Source of the DNA: an uncultured Alphaproteobacteria bacterium
GTDB lineage: Bacteria > Pseudomonadota > Alphaproteobacteria > RF32 > CAG-239
NCBI GenBank assembly: GCA_900551585.1
Contig: URWU01000020.1
Span: 1-12,188, forward strand
Reading direction: 5' to 3'
Length of the DNA: 12,188 nt
Shown: in pieces, positions 1-6,254 of the stretch
Position numbering within the stretch: position 1 is the first letter of the stretch
Layout of the letters: the number at the start of each line of letters is the position of its first letter
Notes under the pieces: model-generated
The model's input: only the letters and a program-made list of their open reading frames with translations
Database searches by the model: none
Told to the model about the DNA's origin: nothing
Translations under genes and position numbers: made by a program

Positions 1-37
1 CTAGTCGTCGGCAGCGTCAGATGTGTATAAGAGACAG
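1..37 (+). other. Residual Nextera (Tn5) sequencing adapter, not genomic
   Basis: Bases 5-18 match the Nextera read-1 adapter and bases 19-37 are the 19-bp Tn5 mosaic end (ending TATAAGAGACAG), exactly contiguous as in a library molecule. Bases 1-4 (CTAG) would then be the end of an i5 index. From memory one Nextera XT index ends in CTAG, which I could not verify. Genomic sequence starts at about base 38. This is a library artefact left at a contig end and should be trimmed. Confidence 0.97.
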
Positions 38-61
38 ACCCAATTTCTAGGACTTATCACC

Positions 62-1732
62 ATGTTTGTCAGCTTGAATAAGAAGTTTATTTATACGATT
101 GCATTCTTCTTTCTGTTTACCGCCGTTTTGTTTATCTATACTTTTTATATTATTTACGGAATCCGCTTCCAGGAAGAGCAGAAGTCAACGCTGACCCGTA
201 ATCAGCAATATCTGGAAATGCTCAGTGAAAATAACATATTGCGCAAGGAAATCCGCGCGATAATTGAAAATAACCCCAAACTGAACATAAGTGATTTTCT
301 GAAAAAAGAAGTTCTGGCAGACAATCTTGAAGAATCAATCCTGCAAACAACCATCAGCAAGGAAAAGAAACGTACCGAAGAACTGATGAAAAGCTACGAA
401 GACCGCTATTCAACCGTCAAAGAAGGAATAAGGATTATCAGCGCCAGCTCCATTTTGATTGTTCTGGCAATCGCTTTGCTGTGGTTCCTCATGCGGCGGT
501 GGATTTTGGCGCCTCTGGACAAGCTGTCACTCGTCAGTGAAGAAGTTTCCAAAGGTAACCTCGGCAGCCGTATCGAGCTTGAAAAACAACATATTTTCTT
601 GGATGAGATTGATATCTTATCCGAAACCTTTAATAAAATGTTGGATAATCTGCAAGCCAGTATTTTTGAAATTAAAGAAAAAGAAAAGTTCCTGCAATCT
701 TTGATTGACGGAATCCCCGATGGCCTGCGTGTCATTGACCAGGATTATAATATCATCGTTGCCAATAAAGAATATTATAAACAAATCGGCCGTCACAAAA
801 GCTGCCAGAAATGCTATGAAGCGTCACAGGGATTAAATGAGCCCTGCTCAAAAACCATGTTCAGCTGCCCGCTTCACGAAATCTGCACCAATAAAAAATC
901 CAATGTCCGCGTTGTGCAGCAATTCATCAATCACCCTAACCGCCATTTATCCATTAATGCCGCCCCGCTTAAGCTTAATGACAAGCTTCTGGTCGTTGAG
1001 GTTATCCGCGATTTAAGCGATGATATTAAGTTCTCGCACCAGCAGAAATTATCTTCTCTCGGCTTCATGGCCACTTCCGTCGCTCATGAAATGAAAAACC
1101 ATTTAGGCTCCGTCAGAATGATTATGGAGCGTATGCTTGATAAATATTATCAGGATAAAGATGATAATAATGAGGAGAAAAAACTGCTGGCGCTGATTTA
1201 TAATCAGATTGTCGAATGCATTAACGTTCCGGAACGTCTTTTGAAGCTTTCCAAATTCTCCAGCGATGAGTTCAAAGATATCAAATGCATTGACAATATC
1301 AAAGATGTTATCGCTCTGCTGGATTATGAGGCCAAACATAACGGCATTGTCATTGAGCTCACTCCGGAACAAAGCGATGTTACAATCAAAGGTTCGGAAG
1401 CCGATTTCAAAATGGTTATCGTTAATTTGATTCTGAATGCCATAAAGGCCATCAAAACCAACGGCACCATTAAAATTGACGTATCGGAAACAACCAAGAA
1501 CACCATTATCAAAGTCATTGACAACGGCAGCGGTATCAGCAAAGACAAACTGACCCGTATTTTTGAGCCTTTTTATTCCGACGGCAAAGACACCCGTATG
1601 GGCGGCACCGGACTGGGCTTGTCGATTGTCAAATCGATTGTTGAAAAGTTCAAAGGCACGATTGCCGTCAGCAGCGAATTAGACGTCGGAACCTGCTTTA
1701 CCCTCAAGTTTCCCCGCGACACTAAAAAATAA
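62..1732 (+). CDS. Membrane sensor histidine kinase with HAMP and cysteine-rich PAS-like domain
   Basis: Inner-membrane sensor kinase that would autophosphorylate on histidine and pass the phosphate to a response regulator. Residues count from ATG 62 (556 aa). Membrane segments lie at about 9-33 and 128-145, flanking a predicted helical periplasmic stretch of about 90 residues. A HAMP region follows at about 146-200, then a PAS-like domain at about 210-320 holding C248, C251, C262, C269 and C275. The kinase core has the H box (AHEMKN, H342), N box (N459), G1 (DNGSGI, D487), F box (FEPFY) and G2 (GTGLGLS), so it looks catalytically intact. The frame is open upstream to a GTG at 23, but that codon lies inside adapter sequence. 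ATG 62 has AGGA about nine bases upstream and is preferred. A truncated true N-terminus cannot be excluded because genomic sequence starts at base 38. The signal sensed is unknown. Confidence 0.9.
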   Translation: MFVSLNKKFIYTIAFFFLFTAVLFIYTFYIIYGIRFQEEQKSTLTRNQQYLEMLSENNILRKEIRAIIENNPKLNISDFLKKEVLADNLEESILQTTISKEKKRTEELMKSYEDRYSTVKEGIRIISASSILIVLAIALLWFLMRRWILAPLDKLSLVSEEVSKGNLGSRIELEKQHIFLDEIDILSETFNKMLDNLQASIFEIKEKEKFLQSLIDGIPDGLRVIDQDYNIIVANKEYYKQIGRHKSCQKCYEASQGLNEPCSKTMFSCPLHEICTNKKSNVRVVQQFINHPNRHLSINAAPLKLNDKLLVVEVIRDLSDDIKFSHQQKLSSLGFMATSVAHEMKNHLGSVRMIMERMLDKYYQDKDDNNEEKKLLALIYNQIVECINVPERLLKLSKFSSDEFKDIKCIDNIKDVIALLDYEAKHNGIVIELTPEQSDVTIKGSEADFKMVIVNLILNAIKAIKTNGTIKIDVSETTKNTIIKVIDNGSGISKDKLTRIFEPFYSDGKDTRMGGTGLGLSIVKSIVEKFKGTIAVSSELDVGTCFTLKFPRDTKK

Positions 1733-1734
1733 CA

Positions 1735-1763
1735 TTGCAAAAATAAATTTATCGCGTTATATA
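1735..1763 (+). promoter_or_regulatory. Probable sigma70-type promoter of infA
   Basis: TTGCAA at 1735-1740 and TATATA at 1758-1763 are separated by 17 bases, in the short AT-rich gap between the kinase stop and infA. Spacing is ideal. The -10 matches consensus at four of six positions. It suggests that infA is transcribed independently of the kinase gene. Inferred from sequence only. Confidence 0.5.
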
Positions 1764-1796
1764 GGAAACAATAATAAAAAAACAGAGGATTATTTT

Positions 1797-2021
1797 ATGA
1801 GTAAAGAAGAACTCTTGGAATTGACCGGTGAAGTGATTGAAAAACTGCCTAACGCCATGTTCCGTGTAAAATTAGAAAACGGCGTTGAAATTTTGGCTCA
1901 CACTGCCGGCAAAATGCGTAAATTCCGCATTAGGGTCATGGTCGGCGATAAGGTCGATATTGAAATGACTCCGTATGATTTGACTAAAGGGCGGATTACT
2001 TTCCGTCACAAAGATCAATAA
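1797..2021 (+). CDS. infA: Translation initiation factor IF-1
   Basis: IF-1 binds the A site of the 30S ribosomal subunit during initiation and cooperates with IF-2 and IF-3. The 74-residue protein is a single S1-type OB fold of the usual family length, and nearly the whole sequence fits the family: a GEVIEKLPNAMFRVKLENG core, ILAHTAGKMRK, then GDKVDIEMTPYDLTKGRITFR. The EMTPYDLTKGRI ending is the alphaproteobacterial form. The start ATG is preceded by AGAGGA at a good distance. It lies 64 bases after the kinase gene with its own likely promoter and is followed at once by a strong terminator. Confidence 0.97.
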   Translation: MSKEELLELTGEVIEKLPNAMFRVKLENGVEILAHTAGKMRKFRIRVMVGDKVDIEMTPYDLTKGRITFRHKDQ

Positions 2022-2022
2022 T

Positions 2023-2054
2023 AAAAGGCGCTCAGTTAAGCGCCTTTTATTTTT
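2023..2054. terminator. Bidirectional intrinsic terminator between infA and the convergent DedA gene
   Basis: A perfect 10-bp stem (AAAAGGCGCT at 2023-2032 with AGCGCCTTTT at 2039-2048) encloses the six-base loop CAGTTA. T-rich tracts follow on both strands: TTTTATTTTT on the plus strand and TTTTATTATT on the minus strand. It starts just after the infA stop and lies 15 bases beyond the stop of the minus-strand gene ending at 2063, so it can end both transcripts. Confidence 0.92.
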
Positions 2055-2062
2055 ACCTTATG

Positions 2063-2680
2063 CTAAATATATTTTATCAGGACAAAGCTGCCAATCAGCA
2101 AAACAAAAAACAGAATGGCCAGCATACCGAGATTTTTCTCGATAAACTCTTTCATCGGCTCACCATATTTTTTCAGCAGCCAGGCAACCAGGAAGAAACG
2201 GCCGCCGCGGGCTAAAATCGAAGCAATACTGAAAACCCACAGATTTAACTCAACCACACCGCTGGCAATCGTAATCACTTTGTAGGGAAAAGGCGTAATG
2301 CCGGCGCCGAAAACAATCCAGGCACCCCACTCGTGATAATAGTCCTTAAACACATCAAACTGGTGCATATAACCGTAAAAAGTCAGCAACGGTCTGGCCA
2401 GAATATCAAAGAAAAACACGCCGATGGCATAACCGAAATAGCCCCCGAGAACACTGGCGACCGTTGCCACGCCGGCAATCTTCCAAGCCTTATTCGGCGT
2501 TGCCAAAACCATCGGAATCAACATAACATCCGGAGGAATGGGGAAAAAGGAACTTTCAATAAAAGAAACCGCAAACAGAAAATACAAAGCCGTTTTGCGG
2601 GATGCCAGTTCAATCATATAATTGTAGCAGCCGTGAATGCAGCCGCGCGTAAAACCAATCATTTTATTAACCAAAACCAT
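2063..2680 (-). CDS. yqaA: DedA-family inner-membrane protein, YqaA type
   Basis: Polytopic membrane protein of the DedA/VTT superfamily. Some members are linked to lipid (undecaprenyl phosphate or phospholipid) flipping and envelope homeostasis. The YqaA branch has no settled substrate. From ATG 2680 it has 205 residues. Visible marks are the acidic, proline-rich re-entrant motif ESSFFPIPPDVMLIP (E42, D51), the second motif GAGITPFPYKVITIASG (about 125-141), and RGGRFF (about 158-163). A C-terminal membrane segment spans about 186-203. The frame extends upstream to 2722, but ATG 2680 has GGGAG five bases before it and fits the family N-terminus better. It is the last gene of the minus-strand run, about 90 bases after the response regulator, and ends at the shared terminator. 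The family call is firm; the function is open. Confidence 0.85.
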   Translation of the reverse strand: MVLVNKMIGFTRGCIHGCYNYMIELASRKTALYFLFAVSFIESSFFPIPPDVMLIPMVLATPNKAWKIAGVATVASVLGGYFGYAIGVFFFDILARPLLTFYGYMHQFDVFKDYYHEWGAWIVFGAGITPFPYKVITIASGVVELNLWVFSIASILARGGRFFLVAWLLKKYGEPMKEFIEKNLGMLAILFFVLLIGSFVLIKYI

Positions 2681-2771
2681 TTTTACTCCCTTTGTAAATT
2701 TTACAAAAAGAGCATATTGCATTCTCAGCTAAATAACAGCATAAAATTTTATTAATTAACAAGCTTTTATT

Positions 2772-3401
2772 TTAGCTTTCGGGAAGAATATCATTAATAT
2801 TCTGCTCCTTGTCGACCCGGTAAATTTTATCATGTTTCAACTGCTTTTTCGCCTCGTCAAAATCCATTTGCGAATAGCAGACACAAACCATTTCCGGCAG
2901 GTTTTTCTGCAGATAGCGTTTGGCAGCCCGCAAGTCATGAACACCGAAATAGTTAAGCCGCCGGCTCACAACCGATTTTTCAAACGGTGAATTAAGTGCG
3001 TCAAAATCTTCCAACAGCAGCAAATCATGATGTTTATTGCCGATGCAGTAAGATTCGATAATCTCATTGAGCCGCTCAAGCTCAACCGGCTTATTGAGAA
3101 AATGTGCCGCACCTTTGGCAATTGCCAAATCTATGTCACGGGAAACGCTGAGCATTAAAACAGGAATTTCCTGCAAAAAATTATCCTGATTAATCCGCTG
3201 CAAAACTTCCCAGCCGCTGACGCCGGGCATATTAACATCAAGGATAAAAATATCGGGACTGATTTCTTTGGCATAAAGCAAAAGCTTATAAGCATTGGTC
3301 GTTGCAAAAACCTCATAGCCTTTTGCTTCCAATAACTCTTTATATAAATCGAGAATAATGCCGTCGTCATCCAGCATAAAAATCTTGCCCAAACTGTCCA
3401 T
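2772..3401 (-). CDS. Response regulator, N-terminal receiver plus uncharacterised C-terminal domain
   Basis: The N-terminal receiver domain (about residues 5-120 of 209) has the full phosphorylation site: acidic pocket D11-D12-D13, phospho-acceptor D55 in FILDVNMPG, S85 in the switch position and K104 in LNKPVE. It should therefore accept phosphate from a kinase. The remaining 90 residues contain no helix-turn-helix or enzymatic motif that I recognise. Their order (LLLLED, helix, FGVHDL, helix, MVCVCYSQMD) looks like a shortened, degenerate second receiver fold, which is inference. ATG 3401 is chosen over GTG 3428 because AAGGG lies about seven bases upstream. The gene starts about 50 bases after folD. 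The histidine kinase at 62-1732 is the only candidate partner here, but that pairing is a guess from proximity. Confidence 0.85.
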   Translation of the reverse strand: MDSLGKIFMLDDDGIILDLYKELLEAKGYEVFATTNAYKLLLYAKEISPDIFILDVNMPGVSGWEVLQRINQDNFLQEIPVLMLSVSRDIDLAIAKGAAHFLNKPVELERLNEIIESYCIGNKHHDLLLLEDFDALNSPFEKSVVSRRLNYFGVHDLRAAKRYLQKNLPEMVCVCYSQMDFDEAKKQLKHDKIYRVDKEQNINDILPES

Positions 3402-3454
3402 TGTCTGCCCTTTGCTCAAGTCTTTCACAATGAACTATATATAATCGGCCGTTT

Positions 3455-4309
3455 TTATTTTTTAAGGTTGTTTTGCTGCAAAAAAGCATCATAAGTATTA
3501 GACAGCAGCATAGCAATCGTCATCGGCCCGACCCCGCCCGGAACCGGCGTAATGTATGAAGCTTTGCTTTTGACGTCATCAAAGTCAATATCGCCGCAGA
3601 GTTTGCCGTCAATCCGGTTAATACCGACATCAATCAGAACGGCGCCGTCTTTAATCCAATCAGCCTTGACCAGCTTAGGACAACCGCAGGCCGCAATCAC
3701 AATATCCGCCTGCCGTGTTTCAAAAGCGATATCCGGCGTCTTGGAATGCACCACCGTCACCGTACAGTCATGGTTCAGCAGCAAAGCCGCCAGCGGACGG
3801 CCGACAATATTCGAACGGCCGATAACAACCGCTTTTTTGCCGCTCAAACTGCCGCAGACTTTCTGAAGCAAATAAAGAATGCCTTTAGGAGTCGCCGCGA
3901 CAATCGCGTCCGGAGACTTTGCCTGCAGCAGGCCGGCATTAACCGGGCTGAAACCGTCAACATCTTTTTCCGGCTTGATACGGCTTAAAACGCTGAGCTG
4001 GTCAATATGCTTCGGCAAAGGCAGCTGCACCAGAATACCGTTCACTTTTTTATCCTGATTGAGTTTATCAATCACAGCCAGAAGTTCTGCTTCGGAAGTT
4101 GCTTCCAGCAAATGGAAAATTTCACAATCCATTCCCATCGCCAAAGCTGCTTTTTGTTTGTTGCGGTCATAAATCAGGCTTGCTTCGTCATCACCAACCA
4201 AAATCACCGCCAAATTAGGTTTTATCGAATGAGCGGCAATCTGCCGGGCAATTTCTTCTCTGAGATTGGTAGCAATTGTTTTTCCGTCAATAATCTGTGC
4301 ATCGCTCAT
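3455..4309 (-). CDS. folD: Bifunctional methylenetetrahydrofolate dehydrogenase/cyclohydrolase FolD
   Basis: FolD interconverts 5,10-methylene-, methenyl- and 10-formyl-tetrahydrofolate using NADP in the cytoplasm, supplying one-carbon units for purines and formyl-methionine. At 284 residues it is of normal length. The active-site signature is present: Y47, K51 and K53 in IYDRNKQKAA, GILVQLPLP at 91-99 and KDVDGF at 115-120. The nucleotide-binding part has VVIGRSNIVGRP (161-172), and the C-terminal signature PVPGGVGPMT sits at 255-264. No key residue is missing. ATG 4309 has GGAGAG about seven bases upstream and lies inside the end of the DUF167 gene (23-base overlap), so the two are probably translationally coupled. 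The order yggT-DUF167-folD is seen in other Alphaproteobacteria. Confidence 0.97.
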   Translation of the reverse strand: MSDAQIIDGKTIATNLREEIARQIAAHSIKPNLAVILVGDDEASLIYDRNKQKAALAMGMDCEIFHLLEATSEAELLAVIDKLNQDKKVNGILVQLPLPKHIDQLSVLSRIKPEKDVDGFSPVNAGLLQAKSPDAIVAATPKGILYLLQKVCGSLSGKKAVVIGRSNIVGRPLAALLLNHDCTVTVVHSKTPDIAFETRQADIVIAACGCPKLVKADWIKDGAVLIDVGINRIDGKLCGDIDFDDVKSKASYITPVPGGVGPMTIAMLLSNTYDAFLQQNNLKK

Positions 4310-4622
4310 CTTTATTCTCTCCTGCCAGCGCCTCTATCAGCGGCAAAACCCTCTCCGCCGGCGCTGTTATCAAAATTTTCTTATAGCGGTCGGTTTCACC
4401 GCTGACAATCTCCAAATCACTCTTGGCCAGTTTCAGTTTTTTAGCCAAAAGCGCCAGCAGTTCCTTATTGGCTTTGCCTTTTTCAGGAACACTGATAACC
4501 GTGATTTTCAAAAACGCAACACCTTCGGCATTTTCAAAAATTCCCTTTATAAGACAAGAAGAAGAGTTAGGCGTCAGCCTAACTCTTAAAATAACTCCTT
4601 GTTTGCTTAGTTCATATACCAA
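4287..4622 (-). CDS. DUF167 (YggU-type) family protein, probable TTG start
   Basis: Small soluble protein of the DUF167/YggU family, whose biochemical role is unknown. Family marks are VRLTPNSS near the N-terminus (residues 14-21 from the TTG), VPEKGKANKELLALLAKKL (46-63) and IVSGETDRYKKI (72-83). Two starts are possible. ATG 4670 gives 127 residues with a cysteine-rich leader, no ribosome binding site, and a 29-base overlap into yggT. TTG 4622 gives 111 residues, has AAGGA seven bases upstream, begins just after the yggT stop, and matches the usual family length. I prefer TTG 4622. The 3' end overlaps folD. A perfect 11-bp inverted repeat lies in codons 12-20. Confidence 0.82.
   Translation of the reverse strand: MVYELSKQGVILRVRLTPNSSSCLIKGIFENAEGVAFLKITVISVPEKGKANKELLALLAKKLKLAKSDLEIVSGETDRYKKILITAPAERVLPLIEALAGENKDERCTDY
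4562..4587. repeat. Perfect 11-bp inverted repeat inside the DUF167 coding region
   Basis: AAGAGTTAGGC (4562-4572) pairs with GCCTAACTCTT (4577-4587) around the four-base loop GTCA. In the minus-strand message the hairpin begins about 36 bases after the preferred TTG start and spans the codons for the conserved VRLTPNS motif. No U-tract follows on either strand, so it is not a classical terminator. Confidence 0.8.
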
Positions 4623-4641
4623 GCTGTTTTCCTTGTTTTGC

Positions 4642-4950
4642 CTAGGACAGCAGGAACTGTGACAAAACATAAATCAGGCGGTTGACAAACAACAACGCCA
4701 GCAAGAGAACAAACGGTGAGAAATCGAAACCGCTGACAACAACAGCCGGAATTTTCTCTCTGATTTTCTCATAAACCGGGTGAGTTGCTTTTTCCAACAG
4801 CTCCATGGTTTTCTTGGCATATTTGTTGGTAGGTTCCAAAATCTTGAAATGAATCAGCCAATGTAAAACAATTTCAACGACAACGACTTTGAAATAAAGG
4901 CTGACAATCAGACCAATAATATACAAAAACGGCTCAAATAAAGCACCCAT
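4642..4950 (-). CDS. YggT-family small inner-membrane protein
   Basis: A 102-residue integral membrane protein of the YggT family. The family is widespread and has been linked to osmotic stress, cell division or envelope roles in different bacteria, with no agreed mechanism. It has a hydrophobic segment at about 6-32, an amphipathic middle (THPVYEKIREKIP, about 56-68) and a second membrane segment at about 78-99 introduced by the family motif FDFSPFVLLLALLFVNRL. It is the one-repeat form; some relatives carry two repeats. AGGAG is placed about ten bases before the ATG. It starts 18 bases after the 419-residue gene and is followed at once by the DUF167 gene, the usual neighbour of yggT. Confidence 0.88.
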   Translation of the reverse strand: MGALFEPFLYIIGLIVSLYFKVVVVEIVLHWLIHFKILEPTNKYAKKTMELLEKATHPVYEKIREKIPAVVVSGFDFSPFVLLLALLFVNRLIYVLSQFLLS

Positions 4951-4968
4951 AGTTTTTTAACTCCTTAG

Positions 4969-6228
4969 TTAACTGTTAAAATTTTCCTGTCCACGCATTT
5001 TCTGCAATTGAATAAAACGCTGTGAATCAAATCTCTGCATTTTTATTTCAGATATTGGCCTACTTACGGAAGATTGTCTACCGGTAAGTTCATTTATCCT
5101 CTTAATTACATCGGCTTTGGAGTGAGTCTGAATATTTTTATTCAGCATTTCTTCACTCATACTGTAATCCGGAACAAAAGATTTAGCCCCGAGTTTATAA
5201 AGAATCCGCTCCGGAACTTCCTTACCGCGGCGGCGGTATTCCAGAACAGCACAGCAGACTTCACGGCGTGTCTTTTCTTCTTCACTCTCATAACCGTGGC
5301 GCGATGTTGTCGACGCAATCTTGACCAGGTTCATCATTTCCTGGTGACGAGCCATATTCATTTGAACATTTTTCAGGTTGTTCATTGAATAAATATCAAC
5401 GTCTTTTGTCTTAATACCCCAATCACGCTGTGCCTGCATATCTTTCATACGCTGCTCCAGATACTCCTCATAGCGTTTTTTCCGCAGTTTTTCGGCTTCG
5501 CTGAGTTCCTGAGCAGCTGCCATGGCAATAACCATCTGCGCCATCATCAGGCTGGCCTGATACTCACGCTCGGTAAACCAAGATGTATCATCCTCATGAG
5601 TCCGGCGATATTCAAGGCTGGCCCGATATTCTTCAGCCAGTTTTTTCTCTTCTTCCTTGACTTTGATTTTATACTCGGCTTCTTCTTTGCTCTTGGTCGA
5701 AGCTTTAACGGCGCTGCGCAGCTCCATCAACTTTGCAAGTTTAATCTGACACTCGGCCAGACGCTGCTTTGCCAAGTCAGAATTACAGCTGGCATAAAGA
5801 GCCATATAAACGCGCATTTCGCTTTCGCGCTGATCCATATTTTTCAGAAAATCTTCCCGCTCATCAATCGTCTCGGGTTGAATCTCATCACGATTCATAT
5901 CTTTGATAATATCCTGCGCATCTTCAATCCAGCGAAAATACTCATTCATCGGTGTTGTCTCAACATCAATGGCTCTCATCGACTCCGCAACCATAAAGGC
6001 CAAACTGTCAACTTCCAAATCAGAAGCCTGCAATTCTTTATTCGGCCCGATTTTGCCGTTGACGCGTTCCATCAATAGTTTGACCGCCTGCTCTTTTTCC
6101 CGCTGCGGCAAGTTAGGCTGAGCTCGTTCCAAACCTCTTTCAACCAACTTGATTTTTTTCTCTTCTTCTTTTGAAGGAGCTTCTTTCGGGGGTGTCGTCA
6201 GCCCCCGCAATTCTCTTAAATCAGCCAT
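4969..6228 (-). CDS. Hypothetical charged, largely helical protein (419 aa)
   Basis: I do not recognise this protein. It has no signal peptide or membrane segment and is very rich in Glu, Lys, Arg and Met. Residues 20-60 and 155-265 look like long helices with coiled-coil character (for example KEEAEYKIKVKEEEKKLAEE), interrupted by a hydrophobic helical stretch at about 225-240 (ASLMMAQMVIAMAAA). The C-terminal quarter (about 320-385) looks more folded, with CCAVLEYRRRGKEVPERILYKLG and a SKADVIKRINELTG helix. Two ATGs are close together. ATG 6228 is preferred over 6234 because GGGAG lies eight bases from the former and only two from the latter. It follows the TerB-like gene by about 26 bases and precedes yggT by 18, so it is co-transcribed with them. 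A cytoplasmic structural or scaffold role with the TerB-like protein is speculation. Confidence 0.8.
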   Translation of the reverse strand: MADLRELRGLTTPPKEAPSKEEEKKIKLVERGLERAQPNLPQREKEQAVKLLMERVNGKIGPNKELQASDLEVDSLAFMVAESMRAIDVETTPMNEYFRWIEDAQDIIKDMNRDEIQPETIDEREDFLKNMDQRESEMRVYMALYASCNSDLAKQRLAECQIKLAKLMELRSAVKASTKSKEEAEYKIKVKEEEKKLAEEYRASLEYRRTHEDDTSWFTEREYQASLMMAQMVIAMAAAQELSEAEKLRKKRYEEYLEQRMKDMQAQRDWGIKTKDVDIYSMNNLKNVQMNMARHQEMMNLVKIASTTSRHGYESEEEKTRREVCCAVLEYRRRGKEVPERILYKLGAKSFVPDYSMSEEMLNKNIQTHSKADVIKRINELTGRQSSVSRPISEIKMQRFDSQRFIQLQKMRGQENFNS

Positions 6229-6254
6229 ATTCATGACTCCCGGTCTTTTATTGA

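Noticed and set aside
1..37. Genuine Tn5 insertion end
   Set aside because: The mosaic end is preceded directly by the synthetic read-1 adapter rather than transposon sequence, and it lies at the very start of the sequence.
2681..2771. Possible promoter or terminator between the response regulator and the DedA gene
   Set aside because: The gap is AT-rich, but I found only a 5-bp stem with an 8-base loop and no box pair with proper spacing.
3429..3454. Possible promoter for the response regulator (TATATATA run on the minus strand)
   Set aside because: The -10-like run is good, but no acceptable -35 box lies at 16-18 bases. The gene is close enough to folD to be read through.
4007..4405. A 132-codon plus-strand frame antisense to folD
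   Set aside because: folD is complete and conserved on the other strand. The antisense frame has no ribosome binding site or recognisable motif.
5596..6078. A 160-codon open frame on the plus strand opposite the 419-residue gene
   Set aside because: It is antisense to a well-supported gene with its own ribosome binding site. Its hydrophobic, Phe/Ile-rich composition is the expected mirror of a Lys/Glu-rich coding strand.
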